DNA from: Oscillospiraceae bacterium
GTDB lineage: Bacteria; Bacillota; Clostridia; Oscillospirales; Ruminococcaceae
Assembly: GCA_016291435.1 (NCBI GenBank)
Contig: JAEEXH010000005.1
Location: forward strand, 1-64,000
Reading direction: 5' to 3'
Length of the DNA: 64,000 nt
The position numbers and the translations under genes are program-made. Shown here in pieces: positions 51,948-60,413 of this stretch (its first letter is position 1; each line of letters begins with the position of its first letter). Under the pieces are notes generated by a model. That model was not told the origin of the DNA. It searched no databases and saw nothing but the letters and a program-made list of their open reading frames with translations.

Positions 51948-51964
51948 AGAAAGGAGATGCAAAA

Positions 51965-52678
51965 ATGCCAAGACCACAGAAATCACGCCGTATCTGCTGT
52001 TATCCCGATTACTGGAGCTTTGCGCCCGATCAGGACAAGGCAACCGATACGCTTACAATGTCGCTTGACGAGTTTGAAACGATACGTCTGATAGATTATC
52101 AGTCAAAGACGCAGGAACAATGCGCTAAGGAGATGAACGTGGCGAGAACAACTGTCACGGCGATATATGACAGCGCAAGAAAAAAACTTGCTCAGGCTTT
52201 GGTCGAAGGCAGACGCATCGTAATTTCGGGCGGAAAATATACTCTTGATAACACGGTCTCCGAGGAGATCGCACGGAAAGGAAACGGTATTATGAGAATC
52301 GCAGTAACCTATGAAAACGGACAGATCTTTCAGCATTTCGGCAAGACCGAGCAGTTCAAGCTCTACGATGTTGCCGACGGCAAGATCATCAATGAACAGG
52401 TAGTCGGAACAATGGGCGCAGGACACGGCGCACTTGCAGGATTTCTGAAAAATGCTCAGGCAGATGTGCTGATCTGCGGAGGTATCGGCGGCGGCGCACA
52501 GATGGCTATGCAGGAGGCTGGCATAACCCTCTACGGCGGCAATTCAGGCAGTGCCGATGAAGCGGTACAGGCTTTCCTTGCGCAGTCGCTTGTACAGAAC
52601 TCTAACCCCACCTGCGACCACCACCACGAACACGGCGAAGGTCATTCTTGCGGAAGCCATAGCTGTGGTAACCACTGA
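51965..52678 (+). CDS. DUF134 DNA-binding domain fused to NifX/NifB-type cofactor-binding domain
   Basis: 237 residues. Residues ~1-98 are a DUF134 domain: conserved start MPRPQKSRRICCYPDYWSF and a sigma-region-4-like helix-turn-helix (LDEFETIRLIDY; QEQCAKEMNVARTTVTAIYDSARKKLA). Residues ~107-212 are a dinitrogenase iron-molybdenum cofactor biosynthesis domain (RIAVTYENGQIFQHFGKTEQFKLYD; GGIGGGAQMAMQEAGI). A His/Cys-rich tail (HHHEHGEGHSCGSHSCGNH) likely binds metal. This looks like a metal- or cofactor-sensing regulator, not a nitrogenase gene. GAAAGGAG precedes the ATG. Confidence 0.9.
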   Translation: MPRPQKSRRICCYPDYWSFAPDQDKATDTLTMSLDEFETIRLIDYQSKTQEQCAKEMNVARTTVTAIYDSARKKLAQALVEGRRIVISGGKYTLDNTVSEEIARKGNGIMRIAVTYENGQIFQHFGKTEQFKLYDVADGKIINEQVVGTMGAGHGALAGFLKNAQADVLICGGIGGGAQMAMQEAGITLYGGNSGSADEAVQAFLAQSLVQNSNPTCDHHHEHGEGHSCGSHSCGNH

Positions 52679-53487
52679 TGAAGGTTGTCACACTTGTAGA
52701 AAATTCCTGCGGAACTGAAAATTGTATCGCAGAGCATGGACTGAGCATCTATATCGAAACGGAAAAGCATAAACTCCTGCTGGACACAGGGCAGACGGAC
52801 GCAGTAGTGAAGAACGCTGAAGCATTGGAAATTGATCTGTCTGCTGTCGATACTGTGATACTGAGCCACGGTCACTACGACCATTCAGGCGGTATCTTGC
52901 CGTTTTCAATGCTGAACCATACCGCACAGATCGTAATGCAAAGATCAGCCGCCGAGCCGCATTACAATGGCGAGCGCAACATCGGCATTGATACGGATAT
53001 TCTCAAATTGCCGAATGTCCGGCTGATTGACGGTGATATGCAGCTTGACGATGAGTTGTTCCTGTTCAGCGGCATCACAGGCAGGCGGTGCTATCCGCAG
53101 GGAAACAGAAAGCTGTCCTGTCTGAAAGACGGTGTAAAAACCGCGGACGATTTTATGCATGAGCAGTGCCTTGTCATCACACAAAACGGCAAACGCTGGC
53201 TTCTGTCCGGCTGCGCTCACAATGGCATACTCAATATCCTTGACAGATACAAGGAGCTGTTTGACAGCTATCCCGACTTTGTTATCACGGGATTTCACAT
53301 GATGAAGCGTGAGGGAGAGCATACCGAGGAAGAAAAAGCTGTCATCATTCAGACGGCGCAGGAGCTTTCACAGCTTGATACCGTATTTTACAGCGGTCAC
53401 TGCACAGGCATTCCTGCATTTGAGCTGATGAAAGAGATCATGGGTGACAAACTCATAGCCCTGCACAGCGGCGAAACTGTCATATAA
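52678..53487 (+). CDS. MBL-fold metallo-hydrolase
   Basis: 269 residues of the metallo-beta-lactamase fold: the metal motif HGHYDHSGG (about 64-72), later the histidine in SGCAHNGILNI and SGHCTG near the end. The set resembles the MBL proteins related to the methanopterin-precursor synthase (RFA-P synthase-like) group. Its ATG shares a base with the upstream stop (TGATG), so it is coupled to the DUF134-NifX gene. MBL genes next to NifX-type proteins are common in anaerobes; the substrate is unknown. Codon use is less GC-rich than in the flanks. Confidence 0.85.
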   Translation: MKVVTLVENSCGTENCIAEHGLSIYIETEKHKLLLDTGQTDAVVKNAEALEIDLSAVDTVILSHGHYDHSGGILPFSMLNHTAQIVMQRSAAEPHYNGERNIGIDTDILKLPNVRLIDGDMQLDDELFLFSGITGRRCYPQGNRKLSCLKDGVKTADDFMHEQCLVITQNGKRWLLSGCAHNGILNILDRYKELFDSYPDFVITGFHMMKREGEHTEEEKAVIIQTAQELSQLDTVFYSGHCTGIPAFELMKEIMGDKLIALHSGETVI

Positions 53488-53490
53488 CAT

Positions 53491-53525
53491 AAATTCCGTG
53501 AGCGAAAAACTCACGGAATTTTTTA
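53491..53525. terminator. Bidirectional terminator
   Basis: AAATTCCGTGAG (53491-53502) pairs with CTCACGGAATTT (53510-53521), seven-base loop, T tract; convergent genes on both sides. Confidence 0.9.
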
Positions 53526-53528
53526 TCA

Positions 53529-54095
53529 CTATAAACCAAGTGCATATCCTGCGATAATGCCGATAACAGCAGAAATACCTATGATCGCTATGGGGTGCAG
53601 CTTTTTGAACGCAAGCACAGCACCGAGGGAGAATATGCCGAGAGAGAGCCAAAAGCCTGCACCTGAGAAAACCGCAGTCTGTATGCCGTTTGGAAAGAAA
53701 ACCGTCATTCCCACAGACAGAAACGCAGCCCCGATCAGACCGATCACCGCTGGACGCAGACCGTACATTACGCCGTCAACGGCACGGCTTTTTCGGAATT
53801 TCTCATAGAACTTCGCTACAATCAATATGATCACAAAGGACGGCAGGACAACGCCGAGCGTTGCACTCACAGCCCCGAACACGCCGCCGGTGCGAATGCC
53901 GACAAATGTTGCCATATTGATCGCAAGCGGCCCCGGTGTGCTTTCGCTCACAGCAATGAAGTCCACTACCTCAGCCTGTGTGAGCCAGCCGTGATGCTCG
54001 ACTTCGCTTTGGATCAGAGGAAGCATTGCATAACCGCCGCCGAACGTGAACGTCCCGATCTTCAGAAAGGTCAGGAAAAGCTCGATCCATATCAT
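53529..54095 (-). CDS. Chromate transporter family (CHR) single-domain protein
   Basis: 188 residues with about five to six hydrophobic helices. The CHR signature is clear: FGGGYAMLPLIQSEVEHHGWLT, then SESTPGPLAINMATFVG. Short CHR proteins work in pairs as one functional transporter of chromate/sulfate-like anions (family knowledge). GGAGG precedes the ATG at 54095. It overlaps the paralogous upstream gene by four bases. Resistance to chromate should not be assumed. Confidence 0.9.
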   Translation of the reverse strand: MIWIELFLTFLKIGTFTFGGGYAMLPLIQSEVEHHGWLTQAEVVDFIAVSESTPGPLAINMATFVGIRTGGVFGAVSATLGVVLPSFVIILIVAKFYEKFRKSRAVDGVMYGLRPAVIGLIGAAFLSVGMTVFFPNGIQTAVFSGAGFWLSLGIFSLGAVLAFKKLHPIAIIGISAVIGIIAGYALGL

Positions 54096-54640
54096 AGCTT
54101 GTCCTCCTTCCTGAACAGCAGCGACCATACAAGCCCGAACACTGCACAGCCGATGATAACGAACACTGCATCTATTTTCAGAAAAGCCGTCAGCACCAGT
54201 GCCGCTGCCATGATAACATAGGAGACAGCGTGCTTTTTCGTTGCCATGAACATGGTATAGACCGCTTTGAGTATCAGGGCGAGAACGCCTGCACGGATAC
54301 CCATAAATGCGTACTGTACAGCTCTTGACTCCTGAAAGGCTTTCAGGATAAAAGAAATAAGCGAGATGATCAGGAATGACGGCAGCACCACACCCAGCGT
54401 TGCACAGACAGCACCGAACGTTCCGGCAGTGCGGCTGCCAACAAACGTAGCCGCATTGATCGCCACCGGGCCCGGTGTAGACTCTGCGATCGCCACGACC
54501 TCCAGTATATCGTCCTCATTCAGCCATTTTTTATTATCACAGACCTCACGCTGTATCAGCGGTATCATCGCATATCCACCGCCGAAAGTAAATGCGCCGA
54601 TCTTCATGAAGGTCAGGAACAGATCAAGTTGTTTGTTCAT
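54092..54640 (-). CDS. Chromate transporter family (CHR) single-domain protein, partner
   Basis: 182 residues, paralogous to the following gene: FGGGYAMIPLIQREVCDNKKWLNE and AESTPGPVAINAATFVGSR. Together they form the usual short-chain CHR pair with an ATGA overlap. The start at 54640 follows GGTGACTCT, a modest ribosome site. Its low-GC codon use matches the MBL and DUF134 genes opposite, supporting one acquired block. Confidence 0.9.
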   Translation of the reverse strand: MNKQLDLFLTFMKIGAFTFGGGYAMIPLIQREVCDNKKWLNEDDILEVVAIAESTPGPVAINAATFVGSRTAGTFGAVCATLGVVLPSFLIISLISFILKAFQESRAVQYAFMGIRAGVLALILKAVYTMFMATKKHAVSYVIMAAALVLTAFLKIDAVFVIIGCAVFGLVWSLLFRKEDKL

Positions 54641-54655
54641 AGAGTCACCCTGATT

Positions 54656-54684
54656 ATTATACCACAATGATAGATTCGTGTCAA
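54656..54684 (-). promoter_or_regulatory. Promoter of the chromate-transporter pair
   Basis: Minus strand TTGACA (54679-54684), 17-base spacer, TATAAT (54656-54661); perfect boxes, start site close to the gene. Confidence 0.87.
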
Positions 54685-54746
54685 TCTTCAACTGCTTGCA
54701 AAGCAGACAGTTCTTATGCTTACTACCGCCCTCCTGATTATAGGAC

Positions 54747-54758
54747 GAAGTCGGTGGA
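54747..54758 (+). repeat. Direct repeat, right copy (second lysS 3' end)
   Basis: GAAGTCGGTGGA, identical to 51716-51727. Read from 54745 the codons ACG AAG TCG GTG GAA TAA give TKSVE and a stop, close to the true end of LysS (MKSVE, stop). A terminator follows 15 bases later. Confidence 0.7.
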
Positions 54759-54775
54759 ATAACCGAATCCATACA

Positions 54776-54811
54776 CAAAGCGTCCTGTTCACACGGGGCG
54801 CTTTGCTTTTT
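54776..54811 (+). terminator. Terminator behind the second lysS 3' end
   Basis: CAAAGCG (54776-54782) pairs with CGCTTTG (54799-54805) with further inner pairs, then CTTTTT. No plus-strand gene ends here except the lysS-like remnant. Confidence 0.8.
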
Positions 54812-54833
54812 GTTCAGAATGCCCGCTTCGCGC

Positions 54834-54862
54834 TTGCGTTTTTATGCAATATATGATATAAT
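54834..54862 (+). promoter_or_regulatory. Promoter of the cysteine desulfurase-thiI operon
   Basis: TTGCGT at 54834-54839, 17-base spacer, TATAAT at 54857-54862. Confidence 0.8.
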
Positions 54863-54895
54863 AAAGAGATGTTAAATTACGGAAGGAAGGATCAC

Positions 54896-56032
54896 ATGTC
54901 GGTCTATCTTGACAATGCGGCGACCACAAAGCCCTGCAAGGCATGCACAGACGCAATGCTCGCCGCCATGACCGAAAACTACGGCAACCCGTCGTCGCTG
55001 CACACGATGGGGCTGGATGCCGAACGCACAGTCGATACTGCAAGAAAACAAATCGCCGCGGCACTGCACTGCGATGCATCCGCGCTGACCTTTACCTCGG
55101 GCGCCACGGAGAGCAATCACCTTGCGCTGCGCGGGGCAGCCGCCGTTTACGGCAAACGCAAACGGCGCATTGTCGCAAGTGCGGTCGAGCACGCATGTGT
55201 CCGCGGAGCGCTCGCTCTGCTGGAAGAAGAGGGATTTGAGGTAATCCGCATCTCGCCGCGCGAAAACGGCGTCTTCGATCCCGCAGATTTCCTCGCCGCC
55301 GTCGATGACAACACATGTCTTGTCACGATGATGCTGGTCAACAACGAGACGGGTGCAATCCTGCCTGTCGGGGAGGTTTTCTCCGCAGTCAAGCGCGATC
55401 ATCCGCAGGTGATTACGCACACGGATGCCGTGCAGGGATTTCTGAAAATCCCGTTCACGCCGGAGAAGCTCTGCGCCGACCTGCTGACCGTCAGCGGGCA
55501 CAAGGTTCACGCATGCAAGGGTGTCGGCGCGCTGTATCACAAGAAGGGCATCCGCCTGAAACCGCTCCTCACGGGCGGCGAGCAGGAGGGCGGTCTCCGC
55601 GCCGGTACAGAATCCGTGCCGTTGATTGCGGGATTCGGCGCTGCTGCCGCATCTCTCAGCGCAACCGTTTCAGCGCGTACTGAGACCGTCCGTGCTCTGC
55701 GCACCGCCGCAATCGAACAGCTCAGCGCAGTCGGGGGCGTCACGATCCAGTCCCCGGAGGACGGCTCCCCCTATATCCTCAGCATCTCGGTGAAGGGGCT
55801 GCGCTCAGAGACCGTGCTGCACTTCCTCGCAGAACGCGGCATATTTGTCTCCAGCGGCTCGGCATGCTCCAAAGGGAAGCAGAGCGGTGTCTTACAGGAA
55901 TTCGGCATCCGGCAGAATGCGGCAGACAGCACGCTGCGGCTGAGCTTCTGCGCAGAGAATACCGCCGCGGACATTGCTGCACTTGCTGCGGGCATCCGGG
56001 ATGCGCAGGCAAGACTGGTACACAAAAGATAA
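54896..56032 (+). CDS. Cysteine desulfurase (IscS/NifS-like)
   Basis: 378-residue PLP enzyme that takes sulfur from cysteine and passes it on as a persulfide. Seen: VYLDNAATTKPC, TSGATESNHLALRG, VNNETGAILPV, the PLP lysine in VSGHKVHACKGVGALY, and the active cysteine in SSGSACSKGKQSG. The ATG at 54896 follows GGAAGGAAGG. It heads an operon that ends in thiI, so it is probably the dedicated sulfur donor for 4-thiouridine in tRNA, as in other Firmicutes lacking a rhodanese on ThiI. Confidence 0.93.
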   Translation: MSVYLDNAATTKPCKACTDAMLAAMTENYGNPSSLHTMGLDAERTVDTARKQIAAALHCDASALTFTSGATESNHLALRGAAAVYGKRKRRIVASAVEHACVRGALALLEEEGFEVIRISPRENGVFDPADFLAAVDDNTCLVTMMLVNNETGAILPVGEVFSAVKRDHPQVITHTDAVQGFLKIPFTPEKLCADLLTVSGHKVHACKGVGALYHKKGIRLKPLLTGGEQEGGLRAGTESVPLIAGFGAAAASLSATVSARTETVRALRTAAIEQLSAVGGVTIQSPEDGSPYILSISVKGLRSETVLHFLAERGIFVSSGSACSKGKQSGVLQEFGIRQNAADSTLRLSFCAENTAADIAALAAGIRDAQARLVHKR

Positions 56033-56074
56033 CTCACGCAGAATCGTATTTTTCAGAAAGGAAGTGATGCCCCC

Positions 56075-58654
56075 GTGAAACGGCTTACGCTCGGTCTCAT
56101 GGCGCATGTCGACTCCGGCAAAACCACACTTGCCGAAGCGCTGCTCTACCGCACCGGCGAGATCCGGAAGCTCGGCAGAGTGGATCGCGGCGATGCGTGG
56201 CTCGACACCGAAGCAATCGAAAAATCACGCGGCATCACGATATTTGCGCATCAGGCGCAGTTTCAGGCGGGCGAAACACAGTTCACGCTGCTGGATACTC
56301 CGGGACATGTAGACTTCTCCGCTGAGACTGAGCGCATCATGCAGGTGCTCGACTGCGCCGTGCTGGTCATCAGCGGCACCGACGGCGTGCAGAGCCACAC
56401 CCGCACACTCTGGCGGCTGCTCGAACGCTACGGCATCCCGGTCATCCTATTTGTCAATAAAATGGATCTTTCCGACCGCACCGAAACCGCGCTCATACAG
56501 GAATTGCAGGGAAGACTCTCTGCTTCCTGCGTGCAGTTCGACAGCAGCCGCGAAGCGCTCTGCGAAAACGCCGCAACCTGCTCCGAAGCGCTCATGAACG
56601 CCTATCTGGACGGTGCGGAGATCACCGATGACATGCTTGCGGAGGCGGTCATGCGGCGGGAAATCTTCCCCTGCTGCTTTGGCTCTGCACGCACGCTGGA
56701 CGGCATCGGCAGGCTGCTTGAGATTCTGGACGCATACACCGCAGAGCCCCAGCATCCCGCAGAATTCGGTGCGCGTGTCTTCAAAATTTCCGTGGATGCA
56801 AAAGGCAGCCGTCTCACCTATCTGAAAATCTGCGGCGGCACGCTGCATAACCGCGACGAGCTCACATATACCGGCGCCGACCGCCAGCCGCACACCGAAA
56901 AGGTCACCGGCATCCGCTTTTATTCCGGCGCAAAGTTTGTCCCCGCAGATGCCGCCGAAGCAGGCGCCGTCTGTGCAGTGACAGGTCTCACTGCTGCCTA
57001 TGCCGGTATGGGGCTCGGCATTACGCCGGATGCGGAGGATGCTATGCTCACGCCGGTCATGCGCTATCAGGTGCTGCTCCCGGAGGACATTGACGCGCCC
57101 GCCGCACTCGCACAGCTCCGTCAGCTCGAAGCGGAGGATCCGCAGCTCCATGTCACATGGGAAGCGCAGAGCCGCAGCATCTATGTGCAGCTCATGGGAG
57201 CCGTGCAGCTTGAGGTGCTGTCACAGCAGGTCGCCGACCGCTTCGGCTATGCGATCCGCTTTGACAGCGGCATTGTCACCTATCGCGAAACGATCCGCGA
57301 AGCCGTTGAAGGCATCGGGCACTATGAGCCCCTGCGCCACTACGCAGAGGTACATCTCATCCTGACGCCGCTCCCGCCCGGCAGCGGTCTGCAATTTGAT
57401 ACCAGATGCAGCGAGGATCTGCTCGACCGCAACTGGCAGCGGCTCATTCTCACGCATTTGCAGGAAAAAACACATATCGGCGCGCTGACAGGCTCTCCGA
57501 TCACCGACATGAAGATCACGCTGGCGAGCGGAAAAGCGCATATCAAGCATACCGAGGGCGGCGATTTCCGGCAGGCAACCTACCGCGCCGTGCGGCAGGG
57601 GCTGCGTTCTGCGGAGAGCGTGCTGCTGGAACCCTATTACAGCTTCACACTGGAGCTCCCCGCGGATGCCGTCGGCAGGGCGATGACCGACATCACGCAG
57701 CGTGCGGGCAGCTTCCAGCCCCCGGAGATCTTCGGCGAACATGCCGTAATCACCGGCAGTGCGCCGGTCGCGACGATGAACGACTATGCTGCCGAGGTTC
57801 TGAGCTACACGAAGGGGCGCGGCAGTCTGACGCTGTCCGTCAGCGGCTATCTACCCTGCCACAACGCGGAGGAGATTATCGCGCAGATCGGCTATGACGC
57901 AGACAGTGACCTTGAAAACAGCGCAGATTCGGTTTTCTGTGCGCACGGTGCAGGCTTTCTGGTCGGCTGGCAGGAAGTGCCGATGTATATGCATCTGCCT
58001 GCCGAGCTCCCGCACCGCTATGACTTTGAGGAAGCGGTCGAAGCGCCCGCAGAGCATGTGCGCCGCGGACCCATGCCCGATGCAAGCGACGAGGAGCTTA
58101 TGGCGATCTATGAGCGCACCTACGGCAGAATTGCGCGGGATGAGCGCAAGGCAATGCGCCGCAACAAGACCGCCGAATCGCTTGACAGCAGCCATGTCAA
58201 GGTTCCCGATGCGCCGAAAACAGAATATCTGCTGGTCGACGGCTACAACATCATTTTCGCCTGGGATTCCCTGAAAGCACTTGCGGCAGATTCTCTTGAT
58301 CATGCACGGGAACTGCTCATGCATCTGCTGATGAACTATCAGGGCTATAAACAGTGTGAGGTCATTCTGGTGTTCGATGCCTACAAATGCAAAGGGCACG
58401 GCGAGGAGACCGAGCAGCACGGCAACATCACTGTTGTCTACACGAGGGAGGCGGAGACCGCCGATTCCTATATCGAGCGCGTATCGAAGAAGCTCATCCG
58501 CGGCAACCGTGTGCGCGTTGCGACCTCGGATGCACTCGAGCAGCTCATCATTCTCGGCAACGGTGCCATGCGCATCTCCGCACGCGAATTTGAACTGGAA
58601 ATGCGCGCAGTCGAAGCAGAGATCCGGCAGCAAATCAACCGGACAGGACAATGA
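56075..58654 (+). CDS. Ribosomal-protection-type (TetM-like) GTPase fused to YacP/Rae1-type NYN nuclease
   Basis: 859 residues. Residues 1 to ~650 follow EF-G-like ribosomal protection proteins: G1 AHVDSGKTT, G2 around RGITI, G3 DTPGHVDF, G4 NKMD, domain IV with HTEGGDFRQATYRAVRQGL and LEPYYSFTLELP, then domain V. After a charged linker (~650-715), residues 718-859 are a complete NYN domain of the YacP type: VDGYNIIFAWD (D722), VFDAYK (D768), REAETADSYIE (E792, E794, D797), ATSDALEQ (D819). YacP/Rae1 of Bacillus cuts mRNA in the ribosomal A site. The GTG start follows AAAGGAAG. Likely ribosome rescue or mRNA cleavage, not only tetracycline defence (inference). Confidence 0.88.
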   Translation: MKRLTLGLMAHVDSGKTTLAEALLYRTGEIRKLGRVDRGDAWLDTEAIEKSRGITIFAHQAQFQAGETQFTLLDTPGHVDFSAETERIMQVLDCAVLVISGTDGVQSHTRTLWRLLERYGIPVILFVNKMDLSDRTETALIQELQGRLSASCVQFDSSREALCENAATCSEALMNAYLDGAEITDDMLAEAVMRREIFPCCFGSARTLDGIGRLLEILDAYTAEPQHPAEFGARVFKISVDAKGSRLTYLKICGGTLHNRDELTYTGADRQPHTEKVTGIRFYSGAKFVPADAAEAGAVCAVTGLTAAYAGMGLGITPDAEDAMLTPVMRYQVLLPEDIDAPAALAQLRQLEAEDPQLHVTWEAQSRSIYVQLMGAVQLEVLSQQVADRFGYAIRFDSGIVTYRETIREAVEGIGHYEPLRHYAEVHLILTPLPPGSGLQFDTRCSEDLLDRNWQRLILTHLQEKTHIGALTGSPITDMKITLASGKAHIKHTEGGDFRQATYRAVRQGLRSAESVLLEPYYSFTLELPADAVGRAMTDITQRAGSFQPPEIFGEHAVITGSAPVATMNDYAAEVLSYTKGRGSLTLSVSGYLPCHNAEEIIAQIGYDADSDLENSADSVFCAHGAGFLVGWQEVPMYMHLPAELPHRYDFEEAVEAPAEHVRRGPMPDASDEELMAIYERTYGRIARDERKAMRRNKTAESLDSSHVKVPDAPKTEYLLVDGYNIIFAWDSLKALAADSLDHARELLMHLLMNYQGYKQCEVILVFDAYKCKGHGEETEQHGNITVVYTREAETADSYIERVSKKLIRGNRVRVATSDALEQLIILGNGAMRISAREFELEMRAVEAEIRQQINRTGQ

Positions 58655-58668
58655 AGGAGGACAATCAA

Positions 58669-60411
58669 ATGAACACATTCTGGGGATCCATGCGCCATGT
58701 GATAAGCGGCTCCGATCCCGTGCATGCGGCATGGGCAGGGGCAATTCTGATCGCATTGATCATGCTGGCAGTGCTCCATCACATATGGAGAGAAGACGCA
58801 AAGAAGCTCACGCGCTGGCGCCTGCTCTGCCTGCTCCCTCTGCTGATCTGCGGCGCACATGCCTTCTTCTATATGCCGCACACTGCCGCGCTTGATTATA
58901 TCAGCAATTTTATGATGATGCTGATTCCCGCGGCGTTGGTGCTCATCCTGATCATCCTTGCAAAGCGGAAGATCGGGTACCGCATTGCGGCAGTGCTGAC
59001 CGGACTTGTCTCCGTGGTCTGCCTCACATATTTCATCGTCGCTGCACCGAACTTCTGGAACGAATCCCGGAAGAGCTACACCGATTCCTTCAAGGCGCTC
59101 GCACAGCGGATGGACCGCAACTATATCCTCAAGGAGTGGAAGGAAGCCGATTTCAGCGCGCTCGAAGCGAAGTATCTGCCGATGGTGCAGGAAGCCGAGC
59201 AGGAGCAGAACCCGGTGAAATTTGCCGATGCCGTGATGATGTTCGCCAATGAACTGCACGACGGTCATATTTCTGTTGCTGCTGCCATTGACGAAGAAAC
59301 GATCAAGCAATACCGTGATACATATACCTCTCCGTTTGACCGCCGTGAATACGGTATGGCAATGGTGCAGCTTGACAGCGGCGAGGTCATCGCTGTCTGC
59401 ACAAAGGACGAGGTGCACGCGCTCGGCATCGTGGACGGCACTGTGATCACAAAATGGAACGGCAAGCCTGTTTTGCAGGCTGCCGCAGAGGATGTGCCCG
59501 ATCACGGTTTCCCCGTCAAAGCAAACGCAGACCGCATCGCGGCAACGCAGCTCTCGGTAATCGGCGGTGATACCGTCGAAGTCACCTTCCTTGATCAGAA
59601 CGGCACGGAGCAGACGGTCACACTCTCCGATCTCGGCGAGTTGAAATCGGCTCAGGAAGCGATCATTGCTCTTATCCAGTTTCCGAAGGGCGGCTATGAA
59701 ACACTGATGGAGCAGAACGGCTCCTATAAGATGCTCGACGACAAATGCGGCTATCTGCGGCTCACAGCAGAGGATCCCGACCGCTACGATTCCGGCATAC
59801 TCGATTATCTGAAGGGCAGCATGCCCGGCGCGAAGGAGATCTTCCGGCAGGCGCTCAGCGACATGAAGCAGCAGGGCATGGAGTATCTGGTGGTCGATCT
59901 GCGCTGCAATATGGGCGGCTTTGATGAGATCGGCTGCGCACTCTGCGAGCTGCTGACAGACAAGGACTGGTACGGGCAGGGGCTCGGCATCCGCAAAAAC
60001 GGACAATACACCTGTGTCTCCGATCACGGCATTCACGGCACAGGCGAATTTGCCGATCTGAAGGTCGTTGCACTGACAAATTATGAGTGCGCCAGCGCCG
60101 GAGACGGCACCGCGCTCTATCTCTCGAAGCTGCCAAATGTCACGCTTGCGGGCATCACCGATCCCTGCGGCTGCAATCAGGAGACAGGCGGCAAATGTGT
60201 GCTGTCAGACGGTCTTGTCACGGTATATTTCCCCGTCGGTCTGGTGCTCGATGAAAACTGCGTACCGAATGTGGAAACCAAGCCCGACCGCATCAGCCGC
60301 AATCCCGTTGAGGAACGCATCCCGCTCGATTTCGATGCAGCCATGCGCATTTTCCGCGACAAAGAAGACTATGAGCTCGACTGGGCAATCAAATATCTGG
60401 AGGAACAGTAA
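58669..60411 (+). CDS. Membrane-anchored S41-like (tail-specific protease fold) protein
   Basis: 580 residues. Three to four N-terminal helices (~15-125) are followed by an extracellular region: a helical cap (ELHDGHIS), a PDZ-like stretch (DEVHALGIVDGTVITKWNG) and the S41 fold with LVVDLRCNMGGFDEIG and NYECASAGDGTAL, where the Ser of ECASAG stands at the catalytic position. A later lysine of the S41 dyad is not certain. AAGGAGG lies eight bases before the ATG at 58669; an ATG at 58651 overlaps the previous stop but has no ribosome site. Role in the operon unknown. Confidence 0.8.
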   Translation: MNTFWGSMRHVISGSDPVHAAWAGAILIALIMLAVLHHIWREDAKKLTRWRLLCLLPLLICGAHAFFYMPHTAALDYISNFMMMLIPAALVLILIILAKRKIGYRIAAVLTGLVSVVCLTYFIVAAPNFWNESRKSYTDSFKALAQRMDRNYILKEWKEADFSALEAKYLPMVQEAEQEQNPVKFADAVMMFANELHDGHISVAAAIDEETIKQYRDTYTSPFDRREYGMAMVQLDSGEVIAVCTKDEVHALGIVDGTVITKWNGKPVLQAAAEDVPDHGFPVKANADRIAATQLSVIGGDTVEVTFLDQNGTEQTVTLSDLGELKSAQEAIIALIQFPKGGYETLMEQNGSYKMLDDKCGYLRLTAEDPDRYDSGILDYLKGSMPGAKEIFRQALSDMKQQGMEYLVVDLRCNMGGFDEIGCALCELLTDKDWYGQGLGIRKNGQYTCVSDHGIHGTGEFADLKVVALTNYECASAGDGTALYLSKLPNVTLAGITDPCGCNQETGGKCVLSDGLVTVYFPVGLVLDENCVPNVETKPDRISRNPVEERIPLDFDAAMRIFRDKEDYELDWAIKYLEEQ

Positions 60412-60413
60412 TC

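Noticed and set aside
51965-52678. Nitrogen-fixation gene
   Set aside because: The NifX-type domain is shared by many non-nitrogenase metal proteins; no nif gene is near and it is fused to a DNA-binding domain.
56075-58654. Annotation as a plain tetracycline-resistance gene
   Set aside because: The GTPase resembles ribosomal protection proteins, but the C-terminal nuclease and the tRNA-sulfur operon setting argue against a dedicated resistance gene.
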